The notes under the pieces were generated by a model. The model did no database searches and had not been told where the DNA came from. It was given only the letters and a program-made list of their open reading frames with translations. The position numbers were made by a program, and so were the translations under genes. This document shows, piece by piece, positions 55,547 through 64,000 of a DNA stretch of 64,000 nucleotides; positions within the stretch are counted from its first letter, which is position 1, and every line of letters begins with the position of its first letter. This DNA comes from Pedobacter hartonius (GTDB lineage: Bacteria; Bacteroidota; Bacteroidia; Sphingobacteriales; Sphingobacteriaceae): NCBI RefSeq assembly GCF_900107535.1, contig NZ_FNRA01000004.1, forward strand, positions 248,001-312,000, written 5' to 3'.

Positions 55547-56344
55547 TTAAGAATTGTGTTTGGCAAAGTCCGAAGGCCTGATGTTTGTCAGTTGAAAAAA
55601 TGCTTTACTGAATGCCGCCAGGCTGTTATAACCGGTGAGGTAAGCGATATCTGTTGTAGAACGGTCTTCCTGAAGGATCATTTCAATGGCCCTGACGATC
55701 CTCAGCAGCTTCAGATACTGCAGAAAAGAGATGTTCATGGTGGACTGAAATAAGCGCGATAAAGTCCGTTCGCCCATTCCAAACCGGCTGGAAATGCTTT
55801 CCAGCGTAATTTGCTGTCCGAAATACTGCGCCATATACAATACGATGGGCCTTAACCTGGAGTTGGTGGTAGTAGGCAGGGCAATAGGAAAAGACCTGGT
55901 GCTCAGCTGCGGCAATATATTCTTTATGGCAGCCATAAAATGATAGGTATTGTCCTTTTTCTCAATATCACCGTTCCAGTTATTCGTAAAGCCTATCATT
56001 TCATATAAGAGGGTGTTTACAGGATAGATGCCCAGTTTCCCGTAGAAGGGCTCAGTATGATCATCGTCAGTATAAAAATACAGGTTTCGGGTAATGGTGG
56101 CGGAGGTCCTCACTTTCACAAAATGCGGTAGTCCCTTTGGAATCCATACGTAATGCCTTGCAGGAATAAAATATGTTTTGTTCTCGGTATAAATATAAGC
56201 AATACCGCCCTCTACATAAGTAAACTGGCTCTTGGTATGCGAATGCATAGGCAAAAGCCGCTCTGTTTTTTCATGAACGATATATACACTTTTTGGCTGA
56301 AGTTCTATCGCATGTAAATATGCTGTGATCTCTAAATCCTGCAT
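55547..56344 (-). CDS. AraC-family transcriptional regulator
   Basis: This 265-residue protein has a cupin-like N-terminal sensor (residues 20-100; HTKSQFTYVEGGIAYI) and a C-terminal double helix-turn-helix (ITLESISSRFGMGERTLSRLFQ and STTDIAYLTGYNSLAAFSKAFFQ). It is divergent from the efflux operon across 83 bp and most likely regulates it, like other local AraC regulators. Confidence 0.9.
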   Translation of the reverse strand: MQDLEITAYLHAIELQPKSVYIVHEKTERLLPMHSHTKSQFTYVEGGIAYIYTENKTYFIPARHYVWIPKGLPHFVKVRTSATITRNLYFYTDDDHTEPFYGKLGIYPVNTLLYEMIGFTNNWNGDIEKKDNTYHFMAAIKNILPQLSTRSFPIALPTTTNSRLRPIVLYMAQYFGQQITLESISSRFGMGERTLSRLFQSTMNISFLQYLKLLRIVRAIEMILQEDRSTTDIAYLTGYNSLAAFSKAFFQLTNIRPSDFAKHNS

Positions 56345-56427
56345 TGGCTGGAATGGACAAATAATTGGTAATATATGTAAAATAACAGGTTAAACATTGA
56401 TGTAATTTTGTGTAACTTTTTAATATC

Positions 56428-57756
56428 ATGTGCTACAGTAATAAATATTTCGTTCTCACCTGTTTCTCGCTCTTCCTGCTGAACAACGCAAATGCCCAGC
56501 ATCTGGACGATATTCACCTGTCTCTTCCCGAGATATGGTCCAGGGTAGCCGCCAACAGTAAAACATTGAAAATGCAGGACTTCAAGGTACTGCGCAGCCT
56601 GGAAGGGGTTAAGGATGCGAAAGCTGAGCGCCTTCCTGAGATCTCCGCAGAAGGCGAGTATTCTAAAATCACCAACCTGCCGATCTACACCAATGGATTG
56701 TTTCATACGCCCGACCAGTATGAGCTCCCTACACATACCGTTTATAGCTTTGGGGCAGAGGCTTATCTGAATTTATATAACGGTGGAAAAGTAAACACCA
56801 ATATTGCAAAGGAAAAGAAGGAAAATGAGATTGCTGTTGCGCAAAAAAATCTAACAACTGAAGAAATCAAACTCAGGGCTACAGCTTATTATCTCGATTT
56901 ACAGCGTAGCCGGATCTTTAAAACACTGCTACTGAAGGATATCAGCACCCAGGAGAAACAACTGGCAGAGATCCGGGAGCTCCTCAAAAACGGAGTAGTA
57001 CTGAAAAGCGATTTGCTGAGGGGAACACTAAAATTATCCAGACAAAAAATGTCACTCATTCAGCTGGACAATGACATTCTTATTGCCAATCAGAAACTAA
57101 ATATCCTGACAGGTTTACCAGAACAGTCGGTGATTGAGACCGAAGATAGCGATAGTGCCGAAATGCCTGTTCTGAAATCTTATGCTGACTATCTGAATGA
57201 TGCAATAGAAAACTCTCCGGCCTACAGGATCTCTGAAAAGGAAACGCAGCTGAGCAAGTTAAATATCAAAAGTGTAAAAGCAAACGGAGCAATTAAACTG
57301 GGGCTTTACAGCAATTATAATTATAGCTATCCTCAGATCCTGATTTTTCCCTACTCGATTGGGCTATACGGGCTTGGTTTTAACGGGATCAAGGCCAGTG
57401 TTCCGATCTCTGCCCTTTACCACAACAGGCACAAGGTAAAAGCAGCCGAAATACAATACCAGCAGCAGGAGGTGGAGCATGCCGATACGGAGGACAAGAT
57501 CAGACAGGAAGTAAATGAGGCTTTCCTAAGGTTTAAGGAGGCCTTAACCCGTATTGATGTGGCCAAAGAAAATATCAGCCAGGCTACAGAAAATCTCAGG
57601 ATTGTCAACAATACATATTTCAACCAGCTGTCATTAATTACTGACCTGCTGGATGCGGATACACAGTTACTGCAAACCCGTTTTGATTACGCTGCAGCAA
57701 GGATTGCAGCACAACTACAATATTATCAATTACAAAAGGCCATAGGCAACCTCTAA
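56428..57756 (+). CDS. TolC-family outer-membrane channel of efflux operon
   Basis: This 442-residue TolC-like protein has a signal peptide (ending NANAQ) and two coiled-coil halves. LRATAYYLDLQRSRIFKTLLL and NNTYFNQLSLITDLLDADTQLL are typical repeats. It forms the outer part of a tripartite pump with the next two genes; the HlyD gene follows after 1 bp. The divergent AraC gene probably controls it. The two TolC proteins in this window are distant relatives. Confidence 0.93.
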   Translation: MCYSNKYFVLTCFSLFLLNNANAQHLDDIHLSLPEIWSRVAANSKTLKMQDFKVLRSLEGVKDAKAERLPEISAEGEYSKITNLPIYTNGLFHTPDQYELPTHTVYSFGAEAYLNLYNGGKVNTNIAKEKKENEIAVAQKNLTTEEIKLRATAYYLDLQRSRIFKTLLLKDISTQEKQLAEIRELLKNGVVLKSDLLRGTLKLSRQKMSLIQLDNDILIANQKLNILTGLPEQSVIETEDSDSAEMPVLKSYADYLNDAIENSPAYRISEKETQLSKLNIKSVKANGAIKLGLYSNYNYSYPQILIFPYSIGLYGLGFNGIKASVPISALYHNRHKVKAAEIQYQQQEVEHADTEDKIRQEVNEAFLRFKEALTRIDVAKENISQATENLRIVNNTYFNQLSLITDLLDADTQLLQTRFDYAAARIAAQLQYYQLQKAIGNL

Positions 57757-57757
57757 A

Positions 57758-58816
57758 ATGCAAACACAGAATAAATATACACAGACTGACCTGTTAATCA
57801 CGAGAATAACAGCATGGATAGCGGGAGTGATCGCCATAGGACTGGCAGTTTGGGGAGTAATAGCCCTGATTGAGCTGTACAGTTATGAGGAAACCAATGA
57901 CGCCCAGGTAGAAGAATACATCAACCCGGTTACTTCCCGTGTAACGGGATTTATCAGGGAGATCAAATATGAGGAAAACCAGGATGTGAGGAAGGGCGAT
58001 ACCCTGCTGATCATCGATAATAGTGAGTATCAATTGCAGCAGGAAGAAGGTGAAGCAGCATTATCGAATGCACAGGCACAGATTCAGGTACTGGAAAGTA
58101 ACGTTGCGACCAGCGCCAAAATGTCGCAGGCGAGCCAGTCGCAAATTGCCTCTGCCAGAGCTAAATTGACCAGGGCACAGCAAGATTATGACCGTTATTC
58201 CAAATTATTTAAAGTGGAATCTGCTACACAGCAGCAACTGGAGAACAGCAGGGCCGCACTGGACGTAGCCACCTCGGAATACCGCTCCGCACAGGAAAAT
58301 TACCAGGCTTCACTGTCAAAAGTGAATGATATCAGGTCACAGAAAGGTGTTTATGAGGCGGAGATCAAACGTCGTCAGGCATTGCTGAACAGGAACAAAC
58401 TGGATGTGGGGTATACGATCATCCGGGCGCCATACAATGGTAAAATGGGAAGAAGAACGATCCAGCAGGGGCAGCTGATCCAGGCAGGACAAACACTTGC
58501 CTATATCGTTGATCAGGATGCCGGGAAATGGGTGATCGCAAATTTCAAGGAAACACAGATCTCCCATATGCATATTGGCGGTACTGCCGAAGTCACGGCC
58601 GATGCCTTTCCGGGAAAGAAATTTAAAGGAACGATCGTTTCCCTGTCTCCTGCAACCGGGGCCCGTTTCTCTTTGCTGCCGCCAGACAATTCTACAGGTA
58701 ATTTTGTGAAGATCGTACAGCGGATACCTGTGAAAATCAAACTCACAGAAAGCCCGGATGTGCTGGCACAGCTGCGTGCAGGCATGAATGCCAATATCAG
58801 TATAAAAAAAGATTAG
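57758..58816 (+). CDS. EmrA/HlyD-type membrane fusion protein
   Basis: This 352-residue adaptor has an N-terminal membrane helix (about 13-33), two lipoyl half motifs (VTGFIREIKYEENQDVRKGDTL and IRAPYNGKMGRRTIQQGQLIQAGQ), an alpha-hairpin between them and a beta-barrel domain. It matches EmrA, the partner of the major-facilitator pump EmrB. The MFS gene starts directly after its stop codon. Confidence 0.94.
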   Translation: MQTQNKYTQTDLLITRITAWIAGVIAIGLAVWGVIALIELYSYEETNDAQVEEYINPVTSRVTGFIREIKYEENQDVRKGDTLLIIDNSEYQLQQEEGEAALSNAQAQIQVLESNVATSAKMSQASQSQIASARAKLTRAQQDYDRYSKLFKVESATQQQLENSRAALDVATSEYRSAQENYQASLSKVNDIRSQKGVYEAEIKRRQALLNRNKLDVGYTIIRAPYNGKMGRRTIQQGQLIQAGQTLAYIVDQDAGKWVIANFKETQISHMHIGGTAEVTADAFPGKKFKGTIVSLSPATGARFSLLPPDNSTGNFVKIVQRIPVKIKLTESPDVLAQLRAGMNANISIKKD

Positions 58817-60412
58817 ATGAGTTCGGTATTACCAGTATTCAGATCGTGGGTTCCTGTATGGCTGATCAGGGCGACTATTTTCATTGTGATCGTTCCCGGC
58901 CTGCTCTTGTTTGGGCTTTCTACTGCCAATGCCCCCGGTGCGGCGGGGTATTACGGTATTGAACCTTCAGATGTACAGTATTCTATGATTGCATTTTATG
59001 CTGCTGTAGCCGGTTTTTTTGCGTTGGAAAGACGATTTTTTGTGTTCACAGCTACAAGGGAGTATTTTCTGATCTCTACCATTCTGCAGGTTGTTACCTC
59101 TTATCTATGTTTTCATACACATAGCCTGAGCATTTTATTTGCATTCAGATTTTTACAGGGCATGGCCAATTGTATGTCTACCAGCATCTGCATTACACTG
59201 ATCTTCGGCAGCCTGCACAGTGAGAGGGCCAGGGAAATCGGTTATTCCATTTTTCATGGGCTTTTGTTGTGTATTACCCCGCTTTCTACGATCATCACAG
59301 CCCCCATTATTGATGCATTTGATTTTAACGTGCTTTACAAATTTATAATCTTCGCGTACCTGCCGGGAACGGTGATGCTCCTGATAATTATGAATAATGT
59401 ACGTCTGAACAAAAAAATGCCGCTTTATCAGCTCGACTTTTACAGTTTCATCATTTATTCCTGCCTGCTCTGCAGCCTGGGATATGTACTGATTTACGGT
59501 GAGCAGTACTACTGGCTTCAGGATTCAAGGATCTTGTGGAACGTAGTCGCCAGTACGGCACTGCTTATCCTCACTATTGTGCGTCAGATACATTTAAAGC
59601 GTCCTTATCTTGATATGTCTGTCTTTAAATCCAGGAATTTCAATATCGGGGTATTCATGATCTTTACCTTATATATTGTACGGGGTGCTTTGGGAATGAC
59701 CTCCCAGTACTTTGCATCCGTTCTTGGGATGGACCCCAGGCATATCGGTTACCTGATGATTGCCAATATCGGCGGGATTGCAGTCAGTATACTCATTTCA
59801 TCCAGGCTGATTATTCTGAAAAGACCTATACGGCTGATCTGGATGTACGGCTTTTTTATGTTGCTCGTTTTCCATGTCTGGATGTGGTTCCTTTTCAGCA
59901 GTCAGGCTGACTACCCCACCTTTATTATCCCGCTGTTTGTACAGGGAATGGGGGCGGGGATGCTGATGGCGCCGATCATTATTTTTATGATCTCTTCGGT
60001 TTCACTTAATTTAGCGGGTTCTGCATCGGCTATGGGGGTATTCTTCAGATTTACAGGTTTTTGCAGCAGTATTGCCGTAATCAACTATTTCCAGTTACAG
60101 CATAAGGCAATCCATGTCAACAGGTTTCAGGACCAGCTGAGTGGTGCAGACGGTATTGCGTCCGACCGGCTGAAGGCCTACACCGCTGCAGTAACAGCGA
60201 AAGGAGTGGCGCCAGACCAGGCAGCCAAAATAGCCAGGGGCCTGTTAAGCCGCACGATTGACAGTCAGGCATCGCTCAGGACAATGATGGACTACTACCT
60301 CTTTATCAGTATTATTCTGATCATCATCCTAATGGTCATTGCCCTGTTTCCTTATCTGAATAAAACCAGGATCAACCTGATGTCGAGCCAACCAGCTCCC
60401 GTAGGTTATTAA
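58817..60412 (+). CDS. MFS transporter of the EmrB/DHA2 type
   Basis: This 531-residue inner-membrane protein has about 14 helices, as in DHA2-family drug:H+ antiporters. The last part includes GMGAGMLMAPIIIFMISSVS, the antiporter motif typical of efflux pumps. With the TolC and EmrA genes it forms a pump for toxic compounds. The substrate is not indicated. It converges on the next gene with a 4-bp overlap. Confidence 0.93.
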   Translation: MSSVLPVFRSWVPVWLIRATIFIVIVPGLLLFGLSTANAPGAAGYYGIEPSDVQYSMIAFYAAVAGFFALERRFFVFTATREYFLISTILQVVTSYLCFHTHSLSILFAFRFLQGMANCMSTSICITLIFGSLHSERAREIGYSIFHGLLLCITPLSTIITAPIIDAFDFNVLYKFIIFAYLPGTVMLLIIMNNVRLNKKMPLYQLDFYSFIIYSCLLCSLGYVLIYGEQYYWLQDSRILWNVVASTALLILTIVRQIHLKRPYLDMSVFKSRNFNIGVFMIFTLYIVRGALGMTSQYFASVLGMDPRHIGYLMIANIGGIAVSILISSRLIILKRPIRLIWMYGFFMLLVFHVWMWFLFSSQADYPTFIIPLFVQGMGAGMLMAPIIIFMISSVSLNLAGSASAMGVFFRFTGFCSSIAVINYFQLQHKAIHVNRFQDQLSGADGIASDRLKAYTAAVTAKGVAPDQAAKIARGLLSRTIDSQASLRTMMDYYLFISIILIIILMVIALFPYLNKTRINLMSSQPAPVGY

Positions 60413-60756
60413 CTCAGCTTATTTTTCGGGGAGGATGATCCGGTGCGGATGATCTTTTCAGCCTCACCTTCGCCTTCATCCCGCTGGCCGGCTCCAAGGT
60501 CTGTTTTGGTGTTTTTACCATACAAAGATTCATCATTGTTAGGTGCCGAAGGGTCGGAATCGTCCTCCCTGGCATCTTTCAGATCGGTTTTTAAGCCTTT
60601 TATTTGATTTAAGTTTTCCACAGCGGGTAATCCGGGACCTTCACGGTGTGCCGTTGTGCTATTGAACTGAGGTTGCGTTAAATTTTGTGGATTTGCAATG
60701 TCATATTGCTCATTATCAGGAGCTTTGTGCTTTTGTTCTTCCTTTTCGTTTTTCAT
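60409..60756 (-). CDS. hydrophilic, probably disordered protein of unknown function
   Basis: The 115-residue product is highly charged (Glu, Lys, Asp, Asn) with few hydrophobic residues, so it is probably disordered. The ATG at 60756 is used. I do not recognise a family. Similar low-complexity proteins are common next to stress genes in Pedobacter-like genomes. It overlaps the MFS gene by 4 bp at its 3' end. Confidence 0.55.
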   Translation of the reverse strand: MKNEKEEQKHKAPDNEQYDIANPQNLTQPQFNSTTAHREGPGLPAVENLNQIKGLKTDLKDAREDDSDPSAPNNDESLYGKNTKTDLGAGQRDEGEGEAEKIIRTGSSSPKNKLS

Positions 60757-60923
60757 AGTTTTGCCTGATTTAGGAGGCCTGTTATTTAACAAAGGCCGCC
60801 CCAAATGGTTTTAAATAAACCTGCAGGGATATTAAAACCGTATATTCATGCGTTAATGATTTGGAAGAAAACCAATAATTATTACCTTTAAGCCCATAAA
60901 TCAAATTTAATTAACAAAATATC

Positions 60924-61103
60924 ATGGAAAAATTCGCAAAATTAAAAGAACTAATTGCTGGAGTTGAGGCTGATGCAGACAAGTTTTACAATTCAGGTAA
61001 TGGTGCAGCTGGTACTAGAGTACGTAAAGCAATGCAAGATTTGAAAACACTTGCTCAGGACATCCGTACTGAAGTAACTGATAAGAAAAACACTGCTAAA
61101 TAA
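60924..61103 (+). CDS. histone-H1-like small basic protein
   Basis: A 59-residue protein not obvious from long frames: it starts MEKFAKLKELIAGVEADADKF and continues with AAGTRVRKAMQDLKTLAQDIR, ending in a lysine-rich tail. This is the Bacteroidota histone-H1-like family thought to bind DNA. A promoter-like TACCTTTA lies about 40 bp upstream and a terminator follows 34 bp after its stop. The gene stands alone and is likely well expressed. Confidence 0.85.
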   Translation: MEKFAKLKELIAGVEADADKFYNSGNGAAGTRVRKAMQDLKTLAQDIRTEVTDKKNTAK

Positions 61104-61137
61104 AATACTTTAGTTTCGCGAACCGCAAGCTATTGCA

Positions 61138-61171
61138 AAAATCCCGGATGGTATTTACTATTCGGGATTTT
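61138..61171 (+). terminator. terminator of the histone-like gene
   Basis: AAAATCCCGGAT (61138-61149) pairs with ATTCGGGATTTT (61160-61171) with one G:U, and more T residues follow. It lies 34 bp after the stop codon. Confidence 0.85.
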
Positions 61172-61230
61172 TCATTAGTTCATATTTCTATTCACCTCCG
61201 GCCCGGCGGTATTTTGAAGGAAATCTATTC

Positions 61231-61238
61231 TATATTTG
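61231..61238 (+). promoter_or_regulatory. possible Bacteroidota -7 box
   Basis: TATATTTG fits TAnnTTTG and lies 36 bp upstream of the CHASE3 start codon. A TTTG at 61213 is at shorter spacing (14 bp) than usual. Confidence 0.35.
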
Positions 61239-61274
61239 TGAAACATAAAATATTTTATTTGAGTTTCAGTAAAT

Positions 61275-62030
61275 ATGGTCAATACCTTTAGAAGAAATAT
61301 ACGCTTAGGATTAGGCATTTCTCTTGCCGTTTTAATTATCAGCTCCGCAGCTTCCTACATTAGTATCCGCAAGTTGCTTGAAAGTGACTACTGGGTTGAC
61401 CACACCTTCCAGGTGATCCAGGAGCTGGACAATATCATTTCGAGGCTGAAAGATGCAGAAACCGGGCAGCGTGGTTTTTTGCTGACTGCCGATCCTGTTT
61501 TTCTTGAACCCTATAACGGCTCGAAAGAAGATATAGGGGATTTAATTGATCATGCCCAATTGCTGACTACCGACAATCAGGTACAACAGAAAGACTTTCC
61601 CTATCTCCGTGAACTGATTGAAAACAAATACGTCTTTATCAATACCACCATAGCTGACCGTAAGCGGGGAATACCGGTAACTGAGCGCAAACTGCTCGAA
61701 GGAAAAGCGATCATGGATCATATCCGAAGCCTGATCAGGGTGATGGAGCAGCGGGAGCGTCAGCTGCTTGTCTCAAGAACATCAAAAATGGATACGTTCG
61801 CCACTTTTACACCTGTACTTATTCTGCTGGCTTCTTTCATTGCCGTAATCATCACCTTCGCTTTTTACCGCCGTATGAAGAACAACATGGCAGAAAATGA
61901 AAGGCTTCAGGAAATTCTCGAACAGAAAGAAGAAATGACGGAAAAGAATATTAAAGTGATCAGTGATCTGGCCGAACAGATCTCAAAGGGAAATTATGAT
62001 GTCAGAATCAGGGATTCAGATTTTGAATAG
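61275..62030 (+). CDS. CHASE3-domain membrane protein lacking a kinase domain
   Basis: The 251-residue product has two membrane helices (about 12-32 and 178-198) that enclose a periplasmic CHASE3 sensor (LKDAETGQRGFLLTADP), followed by a short HAMP-like cytoplasmic part. It ends at a TAG (62028-62030), just where a histidine kinase would continue. Codons after the TAG (YPDDVMAGMHNLANND) still resemble the end of a HAMP, and then a second stop occurs. This suggests a truncated kinase gene. It could still act as a sensor scaffold. Confidence 0.7.
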   Translation: MVNTFRRNIRLGLGISLAVLIISSAASYISIRKLLESDYWVDHTFQVIQELDNIISRLKDAETGQRGFLLTADPVFLEPYNGSKEDIGDLIDHAQLLTTDNQVQQKDFPYLRELIENKYVFINTTIADRKRGIPVTERKLLEGKAIMDHIRSLIRVMEQRERQLLVSRTSKMDTFATFTPVLILLASFIAVIITFAFYRRMKNNMAENERLQEILEQKEEMTEKNIKVISDLAEQISKGNYDVRIRDSDFE

Positions 62031-62093
62031 TATCCTGATGATGTCATGGCAGGCATGCATAACCTCGCAAATAATGATTAATTTACCTGCCTC

Positions 62094-62990
62094 ATGTCAG
62101 ATTTTCGTTTAGAAGTTTTTCATACCGTTGCCAGGCGCCTGAGCTTTACAAAGGCCGCTGCCAGCTTGTATATTACCCAGCCGGCGGTAACCAAACATAT
62201 TTATGAACTGGAACAGCAGTATGACAATAAGCTCTTTGAACGAAAGGGGAACAAGATCACCCTTACAAAGGCAGGGGAGGTATTACTGAGCCATACGGAA
62301 TCACTTTTTGCTATCTACAGGAATATTGATTTTGATATGAATGCACTGGTGCATAAAAAAGAGGGAACCCTTCGCATTGGTGCCAGCACGACGATCGCAC
62401 AATATGTGATCGCACCGCTGCTGGCCGGATTTCATCAAAAGTTCAGTGCCATACAACTCCATCTGATCAATGGCAATACGGAGCAGATCGAGAGGGCTTT
62501 GCTGGACAAAGAAATAGCGCTTGGTATCGTGGAAGGACGATCCAGGAACCAGGAGATCAGCTATACCGAATTTATAATGGATGAAATTGTACTGGTTTGC
62601 GGTAAAAACCATCCTTTTGCAGGACGTACGGAACTTGATCCCGAAATGCTGAGATCTAATCCGTTTGTGATCAGGGAACAGGGATCCGGTACACTGCAAG
62701 TGCTGGACTATGCTTTAAAAGGTGTGGGCATGCGGCTGTCCGATCTGAACATAGAAATACAGCTGGGCAGCACGGAAAGTATAAAATCATATTTGATGCA
62801 TTCAAATTGCCTGGCTTTTATCTCTGTTCATGCCATCAGCAATGAACTCCACAGTGGCACACTACGGGTAATCGATGTTGCAGGATTGAATATTTCAAGG
62901 AATTTTTATTTCATCCATCTGCAGGGTAAAACGGACGGACTCTCTGAAGTATTTCTTCGTCATGTGATGTTATCCCATAACTTGAAGTAA
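62094..62990 (+). CDS. LysR-family transcriptional regulator
   Basis: This 298-residue protein has an N-terminal winged helix-turn-helix (FTKAAASLYITQPAVTKHIYELE) and a LysR substrate-binding domain (GTLRIGASTTIAQYVIAPLLAGF and so on). It is next to a YeiH-family gene on the same strand, as in the yeiE-yeiH arrangement in E. coli. It probably controls that transporter. Confidence 0.94.
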   Translation: MSDFRLEVFHTVARRLSFTKAAASLYITQPAVTKHIYELEQQYDNKLFERKGNKITLTKAGEVLLSHTESLFAIYRNIDFDMNALVHKKEGTLRIGASTTIAQYVIAPLLAGFHQKFSAIQLHLINGNTEQIERALLDKEIALGIVEGRSRNQEISYTEFIMDEIVLVCGKNHPFAGRTELDPEMLRSNPFVIREQGSGTLQVLDYALKGVGMRLSDLNIEIQLGSTESIKSYLMHSNCLAFISVHAISNELHSGTLRVIDVAGLNISRNFYFIHLQGKTDGLSEVFLRHVMLSHNLK

Positions 62991-63059
62991 TGGCAGATTA
63001 ATTTTATCAATTTTAAAAGCGTAACTGAGATCAGCATCTTTGATCAACAATAAACATAG

Positions 63060-63998
63060 ATGATGCAACTCCAGTTAAATGCCCGCAAATTCCTATTTAT
63101 TTCAGCCATACTTTTATGTCTGCTGCCATTCATATCGCCGCCGCTGGCGCTGTTGCTGGGGCTGATACTGGCCCAGCTGATGGAACACCCCTTTGCCGGG
63201 CTGAATCACAGGGCCACTAACTGGCTGCTGAAATTCTCTGTCGTCGGACTTGGATTTGGGATGAATGTAGTGACCGCCCTGGAAGCAGGAAGAGAGGGCA
63301 TCTTGTTTACTGTAGTTTCTATTTTTGTGGTTTTGTCTGCCGGTTTTGTACTCGGCAAGTTATTCCATACGGGGCCTAAGACCTCCTTTCTCATTGCTGC
63401 AGGAACGGCAATTTGCGGGGGGAGTGCTATCGCTGCCCTATCGCCGGTGATGAAAGCCAGCGAAAAAGAGATTTCCGTTTCCCTGGGAATCGTTTTTATG
63501 CTGAACGCTGTTGCCCTGTTTCTCTTCCCCGCTGTCGGGCGGGCAATGCACCTGTCCCAGGGCCAGTTTGGCATGTGGTGTGCAATAGCCATCCATGATA
63601 CCAGTTCGGTAGTCGGCGCGGCCGGTAAATATGGAGAGCAGGCACTCCAGATAGCCACTACCGTTAAATTAGCACGAGCCTAATGGATCATTCCTGTAGC
63701 ATTCGGAACGGCTTTTTTCTTTAAAGCAGACCGCAGGAGAATAAAGATCCCTTATTTTATCGGTCTTTTTATTCTTGCGATGTTGGCCAATACCTATCTG
63801 CCCTTTCTGAAGCCGCTTTCTCCCTTTATCATTGCCCTGGCCAAAAAAGGCCTAACCTTAACGCTGTTCCTGATTGGCACTGGATTATCGCTCAGTGTAG
63901 TGAGGTCTGTTGGGCTGAAACCATTCCTGCAGGGAACACTGCTATGGGCAGCGATATCAGCAGTTTCATTATGGGCCGTCATCTCACTCGTCCGGTAA
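63060..63998 (+). pseudogene. YeiH/UPF0324-family putative sulfate exporter, interrupted by in-frame stop
   Basis: The frame from 63060 encodes helices of the YeiH family (GLILAQLMEHPFAGLNHRATN, GTAICGGSAIAALSPVMKA and a conserved HDTSSVVGAAGKYG segment), up to residue 207. A TAA at 63681-63683 then breaks it. The same frame continues as WIIPVAFGTAFF and GLTLTLFLIGTGLSL to a natural stop at 63996-63998. The TAA stands where homologues have Leu or similar (KLAR.LWI), so a single T-to-A change of a TTA codon explains it. It is a recent pseudogene or a sequencing error. Confidence 0.8.
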
Positions 63999-64000
63999 TC

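Noticed and set aside
1..64000. CRISPR arrays, prophage or rRNA genes
   Set aside because: No regularly spaced direct repeats with unique spacers beyond the three 21-bp copies, no phage structural genes, and no rRNA sequence were seen.

Overview
The window looks like a chromosomal segment of a Bacteroidota, most likely the Sphingobacteriaceae (Pedobacter-like). The evidence is two SusC/SusD outer-membrane pairs, a FecR/ECF-sigma cell-surface signalling cassette, a DUF6266-type protein, a histone-H1-like small protein, few clear Shine-Dalgarno sequences, and some promoters with the Bacteroidota TAnnTTTG box. Gene density is high. There are no rRNA genes, no CRISPR array, no recognisable transposase or integrase, and one tRNA (tRNA-Ser, GCT).

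Left part (1-15.5 kb). The 3' end of a SusC receptor is followed by SusD and a LamG lipoprotein, forming a glycan or nutrient uptake operon. Next come an NhaA Na+/H+ antiporter, an AlkA-type DNA glycosylase, a secreted protein of unknown role, a GH43 glycosidase, and a minus-strand export operon (ABC membrane subunit without an ATPase domain, HlyD adaptor, TolC channel). An S9 prolyl oligopeptidase closes this part.

Decayed and accessory part (15.5-36.5 kb). This stretch is visibly richer in A/T and holds gene remains: a dehalogenase-like fragment, a thioredoxin-like gene that has lost its catalytic centre, and the 3' end of a group II intron. It also has long hairpins, two unfamiliar genes, a DUF6266 protein and a GH26 lipoprotein. 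The most interesting block runs from 22.4 to 35.2 kb. It contains two tandem units of a Crp-like regulator plus a MauE-type redox membrane protein, then a small secreted peptide with two cysteines, a strong terminator, and a membrane-anchored unknown protein. These face a complete ECF sigma - FecR - SusC - SusD - TlpA operon on the other strand. Three direct repeats exactly 21 bp apart lie upstream of the sigma gene. I infer a redox and peptide-maturation function linked to an outer-membrane transport system, but this is not proven. A Fic protein and tRNA-Ser end the block.

Right part (36.5-64 kb). This is mostly housekeeping or environmental-response genes: a PgpH-like HD phosphodiesterase, an NtrC-type response regulator, a PaoABC-like molybdenum aldehyde oxidoreductase operon, a YfiT/DinB protein, a CPA2 antiporter with a C-terminal USP-like region, an aldo/keto reductase, an ABC exporter, a metallophosphoesterase, a DUF47 protein, a Kup potassium transporter, and an AraC-regulated TolC-EmrA-EmrB efflux operon. 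After these come a histone-H1-like protein, a CHASE3 protein that lacks a kinase, a LysR regulator, and a YeiH-family transporter gene broken by one in-frame stop codon.
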